Below, in pieces: positions 27,736 to 36,725 of a stretch of 64,000 nt of DNA. The notes under the pieces were generated by a model. The model made no database searches. It was not told the DNA's origin and was given only the letters and a program-made list of their open reading frames with translations. Both the position numbers and the translations under genes were made by a program. The stretch is from Alloscardovia theropitheci (lineage in GTDB: Bacteria > Actinomycetota > Actinomycetes > Actinomycetales > Bifidobacteriaceae): assembly GCF_004332295.1 (NCBI RefSeq), contig NZ_RXLP01000023.1, positions 80,526 through 144,525 on the forward strand. Reading direction: 5' to 3'. Position 1 is the first letter of the stretch; every line of letters starts with the position of its first letter.

Positions 27736-27927
27736 TCACGCATACATCAACACTAAGCTCACCGCTATGAAGAGGAATTGTACTGCCACATATATGCAAG
27801 CATATATTTTTTTGGCTTCTTCATTCCACTTATGCGTAAAAACTGTAAATACGAGCCATGGAATAATAAGCGCTATGTTAAGCAAAGCGTAATAAACAAC
27901 GGGAACCATTGATGTTGGTGTAATCAT
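27736..27927 (-). CDS. Small two-helix membrane protein, unknown
   Basis: A 63-residue hydrophobic protein with two predicted membrane helices (VVYYALLNIALIIPWLVFTVF and YACIYVAVQFLFIAVSLVLMY in parts) joined by a short charged loop (THKWNEEAKKI). I choose the ATG at 27927, nine bases after AGGGGGAG; an ATG at 27936 would be too near that site. The strong ribosome site and the palindrome upstream support a real gene. It resembles small bifidobacterial membrane proteins of no known role. Confidence 0.6.
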   Translation of the reverse strand: MITPTSMVPVVYYALLNIALIIPWLVFTVFTHKWNEEAKKIYACIYVAVQFLFIAVSLVLMYA

Positions 27928-27982
27928 GGGAATCATCTCCCCCTCTTTCTACAAGAAGTAGTATCTATACGTCATTGCATAG

Positions 27983-28000
27983 TTATCTACTTGTAGATAA
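27983..28000. promoter_or_regulatory. Palindrome upstream of the small membrane protein gene
   Basis: TTATCTAC-TT-GTAGATAA, an 8-bp perfect inverted repeat, 56 bp before the gene start. It is a candidate operator; no matching regulator is known from the window. Confidence 0.45.
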
Positions 28001-28040
28001 GTTTACCACTCTCATAAGTTAGCGCAAGCATCGGTTACAA

Positions 28041-28082
28041 CGTTTTGTGGACTAGCTCAATACCTAGCTAGCCCACAAAACG
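28041..28082 (-). terminator. Stem-loop after glnA
   Basis: CGTTTTGTGG followed by ACTAGCT pairs with AGCTAG and CCACAAAACG near 28066-28082, with one unpaired base. It starts 22 nt after the glnA stop on the minus strand; a short T-rich stretch follows. Confidence 0.6.
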
Positions 28083-28103
28083 AGAAAAATTATTGATGTA
28101 CGA

Positions 28104-29441
28104 TTACAGTCTTGGCAGGTACTTTTCAAGCTCGTATGGAGTTACCTGCATACGGTACTCTTCCCATTCCTTACGTTTATTACGCAAGAAGTACTCGAAG
28201 ACATGCTCACCGAGCACGGAAGGCACAAAATCGGACTTCTCCATAACCTTCAAAGCAGTATCAAGAGAGTCTGGAAGTGGCTGGATTCCCATAGCCTGAC
28301 GCTCGATATCAGTAAGCTCCCACACGTCATCGCTAGTAGGTTCACCAAGTTCCATTCCCTGCTTAATACCATCAAGGCCAGCTGCAAGTAAGACAGAGTA
28401 TGCCAAGTACGGATTTGCTACAGGATCAAGACCTCTGAACTCCATACGAGCAGAATTTCCTTTACCCGGCTTGTATTGAGGGATACGAAGCAAAGCAGAA
28501 CGATTATTGTGTCCCCAGCAGATAAAGCTTGGAGCTTCTGCCCCGCCCCACAAGCGCTTATATGAATTGACGTATTGATTCGTCACAGCAGTAATTTCTG
28601 CCGCATGATACAAGATACCCGCTGCAAACTGTCGAGCTGTCTGACTCATGTTGAATTCTTGACCTGCTTCATAGAATGCGTTTCCATCGCCTTCAAACAG
28701 ACTCAAATGTGTGTGCATTCCAGAACCAGGTTCAGTAGCAAGTGGTTTTGGCATGAAGCTCGCATGGATCCCGCGTTCAAGGGAAACTTCCTTAACTACT
28801 GTACGGAAAGTCATGATATTGTCGGCAATTGCCAACGCATCAGCATAACGCAAATCAATTTCGTTTTGCCCAGGTCCTGCTTCGTGATGAGAATACTCCA
28901 CGGAAATTCCCATTTGCTCAAGCATATTAACCGTTGCACGGCGGAAATCCATGCCCGAGCTGCGCGCAACATGATCAAAATAACCACCCTGATCAATTGG
29001 CACAGGAGGCTTCGAATAATCATCTTGTGGTTCAAAGAGATAGAATTCAATTTCAGGATGAACGTAGAAAGTAAAGCCCATTTCCTTCGCCTGCATAAGT
29101 GTGCGCTTTAACACATAGCGAGGATCACCCAGCGATGGCTGACCTTCTGGAGTAAGCACATCACAGAACATGCGTGCTGTGCCCTGAGGCCCACCTCTCC
29201 ATGGCAAAATCTGGAATGTCGTTGGATCTGGACGCACAATCATGTCATCCTCAGATATACGTGTCAGACCTTCAATTGCAGAACCGTCAAAACCAATTCC
29301 CTCTTCAAAAGCATCTTCGAGTTCTGCTGGAGCGATAGCTACGGATTTCAACTGTCCCAAAACATCCGTAAACCACAAACGTATAAACCGTATATCTCGC
29401 TCTTCTACAGTGCGCAATGCGAATTCTTGTTGCTTATTCAT
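28104..29441 (-). CDS. glnA: Type I glutamine synthetase (GSI-alpha type)
   Basis: Forms glutamine from glutamate, ammonia and ATP. The 445-residue sequence has GFDGSAIEGLTRISEDDM, PEIEFYLFE, the metal/glutamate region EAGPGQNEIDLRYADAL, HASFMPKP, GSGMHTHLSL, NSYKRLWGGAEAPSFICWG and EFRGLDPVANPYLAYSVLL. The C-terminus EWEEYRMQVTPYELEKYLPRL lacks the tyrosine adenylylation motif (NLYDLPPEE) of the GSI-beta enzymes, so it should be of the alpha type and not adenylylated. It is a single gene with a terminator. Confidence 0.95.
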   Translation of the reverse strand: MNKQQEFALRTVEERDIRFIRLWFTDVLGQLKSVAIAPAELEDAFEEGIGFDGSAIEGLTRISEDDMIVRPDPTTFQILPWRGGPQGTARMFCDVLTPEGQPSLGDPRYVLKRTLMQAKEMGFTFYVHPEIEFYLFEPQDDYSKPPVPIDQGGYFDHVARSSGMDFRRATVNMLEQMGISVEYSHHEAGPGQNEIDLRYADALAIADNIMTFRTVVKEVSLERGIHASFMPKPLATEPGSGMHTHLSLFEGDGNAFYEAGQEFNMSQTARQFAAGILYHAAEITAVTNQYVNSYKRLWGGAEAPSFICWGHNNRSALLRIPQYKPGKGNSARMEFRGLDPVANPYLAYSVLLAAGLDGIKQGMELGEPTSDDVWELTDIERQAMGIQPLPDSLDTALKVMEKSDFVPSVLGEHVFEYFLRNKRKEWEEYRMQVTPYELEKYLPRL

Positions 29442-29503
29442 GGTTATATTCTTACAGTCAATTGTTTCGACTTGTGTTAATTCGTGTTTTCTAGAGTAGA
29501 GAT

Positions 29504-30052
29504 TTAAAAAGGTTTAAACGGGCTCAACGGATTACTTGGATTAAGCATAGATGTTCCAACTTCTACAGCCGTTTTGGCTACGCTCTGCTTATATTTCATT
29601 TCATCATAGCTTTCCACAAAATTTTGTACATCGTTGGCTAAGCTTGCATCCGTTTCCATAGCCTTTTCAATCCCCGCATTGACAGTATCTCGTAATTGTT
29701 CGAAAGCGTTAGAAACATCAGCGGCCTGTTTGAGTTGAGGCGTTTGGCTTTTAGTCCTTGTAAGAATATACGTTCCCATTGGAATGTCATTATTCACCCA
29801 ATCAGCCTTAGAACCATCCTTCATCGGAGCCTCTGAGCCGCGATACAAGACTGTATAATGATGCTCGTCAGTCTTGACCAGATACATTTTAAGGCCAGTC
29901 TCTTTATCATCAACTACTTTTTCGAGGTTACCTAATTTAACATTCTGCTGACCATATGTAAAAGCTTTATGATTTGCAGCATCATCTATTGAGTAATTCT
30001 CATATTCCGCCCGCGCAATATCGACACGTGTCTGTTCAGAGTAGTTACTCAT
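29504..30052 (-). CDS. Shortened lipase-family protein without catalytic core
   Basis: A 182-residue protein that aligns by eye with both ends of the full lipase at 61825-63141. Its first 90 residues (IARAEYENYS, KLGNLEKVVDDKETGLKMYLVKTDEHHYTVLYRGSEA) match the lipase N-terminus. It then jumps to FEQLRDTVNAGIEKAMETDASLANDVQNFVESYDEMKY, which matches the lipase C-terminus. The nucleophile elbow GHSLG and the rest of the catalytic core are absent, so it cannot be a lipase. The ATG at 30052 follows GGAGGCTGAAG and overlaps the DUF1310 stop by 8 bp. A targeting partner or decoy of the full lipase is possible. Confidence 0.8.
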   Translation of the reverse strand: MSNYSEQTRVDIARAEYENYSIDDAANHKAFTYGQQNVKLGNLEKVVDDKETGLKMYLVKTDEHHYTVLYRGSEAPMKDGSKADWVNNDIPMGTYILTRTKSQTPQLKQAADVSNAFEQLRDTVNAGIEKAMETDASLANDVQNFVESYDEMKYKQSVAKTAVEVGTSMLNPSNPLSPFKPF

Positions 30053-30488
30053 CTTCAGCCTCCGGTGGCTGAATAGCCCCAAGCTCAAGATACATATTGT
30101 ATGCATCGGCTGACAAGCCCGTAATCCTCACTTCTAGCTTTTGATCAGGATTATCCTTCTCAAAGATAAGATGAATCAACAGATTAGGGTCATTATTAAG
30201 AATCATATGCGCCATAATCCCACCCATAGGATTACGCTCAATCGTGTCTGGATCAATATCATACGACTTAATCCTTCCCTTATCAGTAAAGGCATACTTA
30301 TCATCAGACTTGAGCATTTCTGTAATAAGTCGTTGCCCTTCAGGCCCCATCACGACTTCATTCATATAAGCCTGTTCACGCATCGGTGCAGTTGCCACCA
30401 TTGCTATACCCCCTAAAACAAAAACAACCACAACACCACATAAAATAAGCTTTAGATGGTGCTTAGCAAAGCTTAATAGTTTCTTCAT
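30045..30488 (-). CDS. DUF1310-family membrane protein (copy 2)
   Basis: A 147-residue protein with one N-terminal membrane helix (LKLILCGVVVVFVLGGIAMVA) and an outside domain with the DUF1310 signature: ALTDKG-type AFTDKGRIKSYDIDPDTIERNPMGGIMAHMILNND. It is a close paralog of the gene at 30612-31043 and a more distant one of 63247-63663. DUF1310 is known mainly from Firmicutes and has no defined role. It overlaps the shortened lipase gene, so the two should be made together. Confidence 0.85.
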   Translation of the reverse strand: MKKLLSFAKHHLKLILCGVVVVFVLGGIAMVATAPMREQAYMNEVVMGPEGQRLITEMLKSDDKYAFTDKGRIKSYDIDPDTIERNPMGGIMAHMILNNDPNLLIHLIFEKDNPDQKLEVRITGLSADAYNMYLELGAIQPPEAEDE

Positions 30489-30611
30489 ACCTATAAATTC
30501 CTCAACGAACCATATTGAAATCCGCTATTTCGCCATCCTGGTTTCGTAACTGCTATATGTTATTTACCTTGATATCACGCATTTTTGACACGCTATAAGT
30601 TGCTCATCATA

Positions 30612-31043
30612 TCATTGCGATTTTCCATATGCATCAAGTTCTTCATATAGTTGATCTGCTTCTCCTGACAGGCTCATAATTCGAACCGTTAATTTTTGCT
30701 CCGGATTATCTTTCTCAAAAATAATATGAAGTTCTAACTTAGGGTCATTATTAAGAATCATATGCGCCATAATCCCACCCATAGGATTACGCTCAATCGT
30801 GTCTGGATCAATATTATACGACTTAATCCTCCCCTTATCAGTAAAAGCATACTTATCGTTACGCTTAAGCATCTCCTCTACAAGATGCGTTCCTTCGGAC
30901 CCCATTACGACTTCATTCATATAAGCCTGTTCACGCATCGGCGCAGTCACCACCATAGCTATACCACCTAAAACAATAACAACCACAACACCACATAAAA
31001 TAAGCTTTAGATGCCTTCTGAGAAAACCTAATGTCCTTCTCAT
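30612..31043 (-). CDS. DUF1310-family membrane protein (copy 1)
   Basis: A 143-residue protein of the same plan: short basic start, a membrane helix (LKLILCGVVVVIVLGGIAMVV), then MREQAYMNEVVMGSEG and AFTDKGRIKSYNIDPDTIERNPMGGIMAHMIL. The middle of the protein is nearly identical to copy 2, also at DNA level (about 30740-30830 against 30190-30290), while the C-terminal ends differ. This suggests a recent tandem duplication. It begins 5 bp after the small helical gene upstream and is separated from copy 2 by 123 bp. Confidence 0.85.
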   Translation of the reverse strand: MRRTLGFLRRHLKLILCGVVVVIVLGGIAMVVTAPMREQAYMNEVVMGSEGTHLVEEMLKRNDKYAFTDKGRIKSYNIDPDTIERNPMGGIMAHMILNNDPKLELHIIFEKDNPEQKLTVRIMSLSGEADQLYEELDAYGKSQ

Positions 31044-31048
31044 ATCAT

Positions 31049-31315
31049 TTATTTCCCTATAGAATCATATTTTTGTGCATACGTATTTATACATTCTCGA
31101 ATAGCCTGCGAAGATTCTCCTTGTATAGCCGAATCCATTGCATCACGGTCAGAATCTATCTTTTTCTTTACCTCTTCAGCGTACTGCTTTGCACGATCTT
31201 TATAATTTTTTATAGCGGAAATATATATCGATTGAATACCAGCCGTATAGACTTCCGTGAGAAAACTCTTCTGTTGTTCCACAAGTTCCGGTGGATAACC
31301 ATGATAATCGACCAT
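31049..31315 (-). CDS. Small helical protein, first gene of lipase/DUF1310 locus 1
   Basis: An 88-residue charged, wholly helical-looking protein (LVEQQKSFLTEVYTAGIQSIYI, NYKDRAKQYAEEVKKKIDSD, AIRECINTYAQKYDSIG). It has no signal peptide, no membrane helix and no Trp-X-Gly motif. Its size and position before DUF1310 recall the small helical partners (WXG100-like or Lap-like) of type VII effectors, but no sequence signature proves this. The ATG has GTGAGAAA directly before it, a poor ribosome site. Confidence 0.68.
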   Translation of the reverse strand: MVDYHGYPPELVEQQKSFLTEVYTAGIQSIYISAIKNYKDRAKQYAEEVKKKIDSDRDAMDSAIQGESSQAIRECINTYAQKYDSIGK

Positions 31316-31333
31316 TTTCTCACGACTTTCTCG

Positions 31334-31370
31334 GTATTTTCTTTTGTACTTATACTACAAAAGAAAATAC
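31334..31370. terminator. Perfect 15-bp inverted repeat between the dnaE-side gene and the lipase locus
   Basis: GTATTTTCTTTTGTA at 31334-31348 and its exact complement at 31356-31370 with a 7-nt loop. It lies 23 bp after the stop of the hypothetical gene at 31393-32100. It can act as a terminator for that gene or as an operator for the 88-residue gene that starts 19 bp further on. Confidence 0.6.
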
Positions 31371-31392
31371 TTCATCGCAAACGTAAATATCG

Positions 31393-32100
31393 TTATTCGT
31401 CGCTCTCTCCAGGATTCGTCATCAAAGAGCGAATAAACTTTAATGCTTCTTGAGTTGTTGTGAAGCTATTCGACTCTACAGTTGTATATCCTGCTATATC
31501 TAAATCGGGAACAGTTTGCAAACCAATCATCAAGTCCTCGACTGTTCCATCAAGGCTTGCAAACAGTATTGGTGGAGTAATCTCTTCCTGAGTTTTACCG
31601 TTCACCCATAAATTCGCGCTAATTTTATCGGCGCGATTAACGCAAGAAATAACCGACATGCCAAACACTAGATCTGACATATCATGTGCGGCTTCTTCAG
31701 GAGCCTGTCCGCTAACATCACGCAGAATTGCACAAGCACCTGATGAGAAACCAACAGCTAAAGCATCGATGTCTAGTACTTTACACAATGCTGCGAGGAA
31801 ACGTGCATCACGCACCTCAGTAATAAGTAGTGCAATTTTTGCTTTATCCCCGATTATTCCAGCTAGTTCTTCATCAAAATGTGGGTCGATAGAAAAATCA
31901 GAAGGATCAAGCGGATTGTTCGACTGCGAAGAATCATTCGCATACTTATCGACTAAATTGTCATCCAGTTGTGAACCGAAATCATCCCCAAACTGCTTTT
32001 CTAAATCAGCAAAAGCAGCGTTAACCTGATCATCGCTTAAATCCTCGCTCGAATTATCCGAGTTAAGCGAATCCTTGTTCACATCATCACGTGCCATCAT
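31393..32100 (-). CDS. Conserved-looking hypothetical protein next to dnaE
   Basis: A 235-residue soluble acidic protein. The first 75 residues are Asp/Ser/Asn-rich and probably disordered. From about residue 85 there is a compact alpha/beta domain (KIALLITEVRDARFLAALCKVLDIDALAVGF in parts, GMSVISCVNRADKISANLWVNG, PPILFASLDGTVEDLMIGL). I do not recognise the family. The gene is on the dnaE strand, 99 bp downstream of it, and may belong to that transcript. Confidence 0.75.
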   Translation of the reverse strand: MMARDDVNKDSLNSDNSSEDLSDDQVNAAFADLEKQFGDDFGSQLDDNLVDKYANDSSQSNNPLDPSDFSIDPHFDEELAGIIGDKAKIALLITEVRDARFLAALCKVLDIDALAVGFSSGACAILRDVSGQAPEEAAHDMSDLVFGMSVISCVNRADKISANLWVNGKTQEEITPPILFASLDGTVEDLMIGLQTVPDLDIAGYTTVESNSFTTTQEALKFIRSLMTNPGESDE

Positions 32101-32199
32101 AAGCTCCTTGCTGATTTCAGTCTACTTTGATCATTCCAGATCTTCGTAGTTTTGCATCGTGCACATATTAATATGCTACGAATCAATGTTATACGTCTG

Positions 32200-35100
32200 T
32201 TAATTACCGATACAGTGCGGTCCAAATACCGCTTTTATATCTCCATACAATGATGCATCTTTAAGTACACGGAAATTGTCACCCATTGTAATGACCGAGC
32301 ATGATCCGTCACCGCGTACAACTGTAAGTCTGACCTCACTATATCCCGGATGCATATGAATAATATTGGCTAGCTCTTGCATATTTCGCGTAATAAGCGC
32401 CTGCTCCGGAAGCGTAAGAGAAAGTACTGAATTATCGACATCTTCAATTTTTGGTACTTCCAATTCATTTGCACGTATCGAAACTGCCTCGTCACGAGCC
32501 TCAGCAAAACCGCGCACACGTACAATCGTATCCAAGTTAAGCTGGCCAGCACTTGCTTCATACGCTTTGCCGAAAAAGAGACACTGTACAGATGCTTCCA
32601 TGTCTTCGACAGTAATAATCGCCCAAGGATTTCCCTTCTTGGAAATTTTTCGTTCCACGCTTGTAATCAGACCTGCTATAGTAACCTGCATACGTGGTTC
32701 AAGGGTCGATGCACGGTTTAATAGCTGAGCTATCGATGTATCGCGAAGTCCCGCTAGGACACTTTCCATACCCGATAACGGATGATCCGAGACATACAAG
32801 CCAAGCATTTCACGTTCAAAGTTCAGTTTTGTCGACTTGTCCCATTCATCGATATCTGGAACGGAAATTTCCACAGAATTGATATCATCATCACCATCCA
32901 TGTCAGCAAAGAGATCAAACTGCCCTTCTGCTTCTTTTCGCTTAATTGGCGCGGCAATATCAATAGCCTCTTCATGAATAGTTACAAGAGCGCGACGGTT
33001 TCCATCCGTATTATCAAATGCTCCACCCTTAATAAGAGACTCAACCATCCTCTTATTCAGTGCATTCAACGGTACACGGTTAATGAAGTCGAGGAAGTTA
33101 ACAAATTTTCCTTTTTCGCCTTCTCGTTCCTTGATAATATCGTTCACACGATCAGCGCCTACGTTTCTAATAGCTGCCAGACCGAAACGAACGACATCTC
33201 CTACTGCAGAGAACTGAAGCTGAGACTCATTAATATCAGGCGGAAGCACCTGAATACCCATACGACGAGCTTCACCCAGATAGAGAGCAGTTTTATTCTT
33301 ATCGTTCTTCGCATTCTCAAGCAAAGCTGCCATAAATTCGGTAGGATAATGTGTCTTCAAATACGCGGTCCAGTAGGATACCAAGCCGTAAGCCGCGGAG
33401 TGTGCCTTATTAAACGCATACCCTGCAAACGGAACGAAAATATCCCATACAGCTTGAGCAGCTTCACGAGAATAACCATGCTGAGCCATACCTTCAAAGA
33501 ATGGCACCTGCTCTTTTGCTAGTACTTCTGGCTTTTTCTTACCCATTGCACGGCGCAAAACATCTGCTCGTCCTAGCGAGTAACCAGCAAGAATTCGCGC
33601 AGCGGACTGCACCTGCTCTTGATATACAATCAAACCATAAGTCTCATCAAGAACTTCTGCCAATGGTTCTGCTACTTCTGGATGAATTGGCACGATTTCT
33701 TGTAAGCCATTCTTTCGCTTCGCATAATTATTGTGCGAATCCACATCCATAGGACCTGGACGGTACAGTGCAATCAATGCCGAAATATCGTTAAAGTTAT
33801 CCGGCTTCAACGACTTAAGAAGATTTCGCATGCCATCCGAATCAAGCTGGAAAACGCCAAGCGTATCACCGCGAGACAATAATTCGTAGGTAGCTTTATC
33901 ATCAATTGGAACCTCCTCGATATTAAAGCTTGGCTTTCCATTATTTTCAATATTCGTAATGGTATCGCGGATAACCGTTAAGTTAGACAGCCCCAAGAAA
34001 TCCATCTTTACAAGACCGAGGGTTTCACACGTATGGTATTCGAATGTGGTTGTAACAGTTCCATCAGTTCGCTTAAGCAATGGAGACGTATCAGTAATAG
34101 GATTCGATGCCATAATCGTCGCACATGCGTGGACACCCGTCTGGCGGATCAGACCTTCGATACCCATCGCTTGCTTCGTGATTTTTTGAACATCTTGATT
34201 TGAATCATACAAATCACGGAATTCTTTTGCTTCATCATAGCGCTTAGCATCTTTATTAAAGATGTCACGGACAGTAATATCCTTACCGCCTACAGCAGGA
34301 GGCAATGCTTTAGTCATCTGCTCACCCATGGAGAAATCGTAATCCATGATTCGGGCAGAATCCTTCAATGCCTGCTTCGTTTTAATCGTTCCATATGTCA
34401 CGCATTGAGCGACTTTATCATGACCGTACTTATCTGCTACATATTCAAGGACCTTCATACGTCCTTCAGGATCGAAATCGACATCGATATCAGGAAGGGA
34501 GACACGTTCCGGATTGAGGAATCGCTCGAAAATAAGACCATGCTTAAGCGGATCGAGCTCAGTAATACCCATCGCGTACGCCACCATGGAACCAGCTGCT
34601 GAACCACGACCAGGTCCAACCATGATACCGTGCTCTTTTGCCCAGTTAATATAATCTGCTACGACAAGGAAGTAACCGCAGAACTGCATTTGGCAGATGA
34701 CACCGCATTCGTAATCGGCTTGACGTGCAACTTCATCAGGAACATTACCGTTGTAGCGACGCATTAACCCATCTTGAACGTGTTTCAAAAACAGCGAGGT
34801 CTCATCCCAACCTTCAGGGCAATCAAACTCTGGCATAAATGCGCCATCTTGATGATCATCGAAAATAACATTGCAGCGCTCAGCAATTTCCACGGTATTA
34901 CGGCATGCTTCTGGGATGTCCTTGAACAAATCATACATTTGCTGCGCGGATTTGATGTAATAGCCAGATCCATCAAACTTGAATCGATTTGGATCTGTTA
35001 GACGTGCTCCGGAATTGATACACAGCAACGCATCTTGAGCTCCTGCATCGGACTCTTTAGCATAATGAGAATCATTCGTAACAACAAGAGGCGCATTAAT

Positions 35101-35751
35101 TTTCTTAGCGATATCTAGCAGCTCTTTTCGAACTCGCGTCTCAATAGGCAAACCATGATCCATGAGCTCAACGTAATAATTCTCTTTGCCAAAGATATCC
35201 TGGAATTCGCCTGCTGCTCGCAATGCTTCATCATACTGGCCTAAACGAAGACGCGTTTGAATCTCTCCGGAAGGACAACCAGACGTAGCAATCACACCTT
35301 TTGAATAGGAATTAAGCACCTCCCTATCCATACGTGGGGATTTGCCGAACAGGCCTTCTAGATTTGCTACTGATGACGCTTTAAGAAGATTCGTCAGTCC
35401 TTGATCATTTTCCGCTAACAATGTCAAATGGGTATACGAGCCATTTGCAGAAACATCATCACTCTTTTGGTCTTCGGATGTACGCCAATGAACACGAGTA
35501 TTGTCGAAGCGAGATGTTCCCGGTGTTAGATACGCCTCAATGCCGATAATTGGCTTAATTCCAGAGCTTACTGCCGTAGACCATAACTCATAAGCACCAT
35601 GCATATTTCCATGATCGGTAATACCAACTGCAGTCTGTCCTTGCTCTTTCACTGTATCAACGAGTGCTTGAATCGGTGCAGCACCGTCAAGCATCGAATA
35701 ATGAGTGTGCACATGCAAGTGGACAAAGTCAGAAGGTTTTACATCAGCCAT
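32200..35751 (-). CDS. dnaE: DNA polymerase III alpha subunit
   Basis: The replicative polymerase, 1183 residues, of DnaE1 type. It opens with a PHP domain (FVHLHVHTHYSMLDGAAPIQALV, GITDHGNMHGAYEL), then the polymerase core with VGPGRGSAAGSMVAYAMGIT, LPDIDVDFDPEGR, IALYRPGPMD, VYQEQVQSAARILAGYSLGRAD and NKAHSAAYGLVSYWTAYLKTHYP. The C-terminal part has the helix-hairpin-helix region and an OB fold (VTIAGLITSVERKISKKGNPWAIITVED in parts). It follows rluD by 32 bp, so it may be co-transcribed with the division and pseudouridylation genes upstream. Confidence 0.97.
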   Translation of the reverse strand: MADVKPSDFVHLHVHTHYSMLDGAAPIQALVDTVKEQGQTAVGITDHGNMHGAYELWSTAVSSGIKPIIGIEAYLTPGTSRFDNTRVHWRTSEDQKSDDVSANGSYTHLTLLAENDQGLTNLLKASSVANLEGLFGKSPRMDREVLNSYSKGVIATSGCPSGEIQTRLRLGQYDEALRAAGEFQDIFGKENYYVELMDHGLPIETRVRKELLDIAKKINAPLVVTNDSHYAKESDAGAQDALLCINSGARLTDPNRFKFDGSGYYIKSAQQMYDLFKDIPEACRNTVEIAERCNVIFDDHQDGAFMPEFDCPEGWDETSLFLKHVQDGLMRRYNGNVPDEVARQADYECGVICQMQFCGYFLVVADYINWAKEHGIMVGPGRGSAAGSMVAYAMGITELDPLKHGLIFERFLNPERVSLPDIDVDFDPEGRMKVLEYVADKYGHDKVAQCVTYGTIKTKQALKDSARIMDYDFSMGEQMTKALPPAVGGKDITVRDIFNKDAKRYDEAKEFRDLYDSNQDVQKITKQAMGIEGLIRQTGVHACATIMASNPITDTSPLLKRTDGTVTTTFEYHTCETLGLVKMDFLGLSNLTVIRDTITNIENNGKPSFNIEEVPIDDKATYELLSRGDTLGVFQLDSDGMRNLLKSLKPDNFNDISALIALYRPGPMDVDSHNNYAKRKNGLQEIVPIHPEVAEPLAEVLDETYGLIVYQEQVQSAARILAGYSLGRADVLRRAMGKKKPEVLAKEQVPFFEGMAQHGYSREAAQAVWDIFVPFAGYAFNKAHSAAYGLVSYWTAYLKTHYPTEFMAALLENAKNDKNKTALYLGEARRMGIQVLPPDINESQLQFSAVGDVVRFGLAAIRNVGADRVNDIIKEREGEKGKFVNFLDFINRVPLNALNKRMVESLIKGGAFDNTDGNRRALVTIHEEAIDIAAPIKRKEAEGQFDLFADMDGDDDINSVEISVPDIDEWDKSTKLNFEREMLGLYVSDHPLSGMESVLAGLRDTSIAQLLNRASTLEPRMQVTIAGLITSVERKISKKGNPWAIITVEDMEASVQCLFFGKAYEASAGQLNLDTIVRVRGFAEARDEAVSIRANELEVPKIEDVDNSVLSLTLPEQALITRNMQELANIIHMHPGYSEVRLTVVRGDGSCSVITMGDNFRVLKDASLYGDIKAVFGPHCIGN

Positions 35752-35783
35752 GCATTCTAATTTAGTGATTGCTCAGGATGATT

Positions 35784-36725
35784 TTATGCATTTAATCTAG
35801 CAGCGTGACGGTTCTCTAAGGTTTCCAAAGCGTGGCGTAAATCACGTGGCGTGTTGGACTCGACAACCGTCCACACTTTTGTCCGAGGATGCTTAAATTC
35901 AAGTTTCATAGCATGTAACCACTGACGATCAAGACCTGTAATTTCTGATAATTTAGGATTAGCGCCATACATTGGGTCACCTATAAGAGGATGGCCGATT
36001 GATGAGAAGTGCACACGAATCTGATGAGTTCGTCCCGTTTCCAAATTGACTTTTACGTATGTCGCTTCACCGAAACGTTCCAGAACATCCCAGTGTGTAA
36101 TTGCTTCCTTGCCAGCCGGAGTCACTGTGAAGCGAAAATCGGATACTTTATCACGACCGATTGGCGCTTCAATTGTCGCTCGGTCTTGTTCAAGATTCCC
36201 CTGAACAACGGCATGATAAGTTTTTACTACCTCATGCTCGGAAAACTGACGTCGCATTTCCTTGTATGCTAGCTCGGACTTACACACAAGCATAAGACCA
36301 CTCGTACCAACATCAAGTCGACTTACAATGCCTTGGCGTCCCGTAGCACCATAATCCGTAATATGAACACCGCGAGCAAGAAGAGAACCTAAAACCGTAG
36401 GACCAGTCCATCCAACAGATGCGTGAGCAGCAACTCCCACAGGCTTATCAACAACAACGATATCCTCATCTTCATACACGATAGCCATATCGTTATCAAT
36501 TGGTTCAGGAGCTTCTTCATGTTCGACTAAATCAAACTCAATCATGTCGAAATGATTCAGCTTTGCAGCCTTGTCAGTTTTACCTGATGAACGGCCAACA
36601 ATTCGCACTTGATCTGTATCTATGAGATTGCTCGCAGCAGAACGGGAAATCCCCATCATCTTGGAAATTGCCACATCTAAACGCTTGCCCACTAAAGCAT
36701 CTGGAGCTGGGACAATTCCTTGCAT
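35784..36725 (-). CDS. RluA-family 23S rRNA pseudouridine synthase (RluD-like)
   Basis: A 313-residue enzyme that converts uridine to pseudouridine in 23S rRNA. An S4 domain is at the N-terminus (GKRLDVAISKMMGISRSAASNLIDTDQVRI). The catalytic aspartate lies in GIVSRLDVGTSGLMLVCK, where the usual histidine of HRLD is serine. Further motifs are VVVDKPVGVAAHASVG, TGRTHQIRVHFSSIGHPLIGDPMYG and LHAMKLEFKHP. Its ATG overlaps the lspA stop by one base (TAATG). The order lspA, rluD, dnaE is common in actinobacteria. Confidence 0.92.
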   Translation of the reverse strand: MQGIVPAPDALVGKRLDVAISKMMGISRSAASNLIDTDQVRIVGRSSGKTDKAAKLNHFDMIEFDLVEHEEAPEPIDNDMAIVYEDEDIVVVDKPVGVAAHASVGWTGPTVLGSLLARGVHITDYGATGRQGIVSRLDVGTSGLMLVCKSELAYKEMRRQFSEHEVVKTYHAVVQGNLEQDRATIEAPIGRDKVSDFRFTVTPAGKEAITHWDVLERFGEATYVKVNLETGRTHQIRVHFSSIGHPLIGDPMYGANPKLSEITGLDRQWLHAMKLEFKHPRTKVWTVVESNTPRDLRHALETLENRHAARLNA

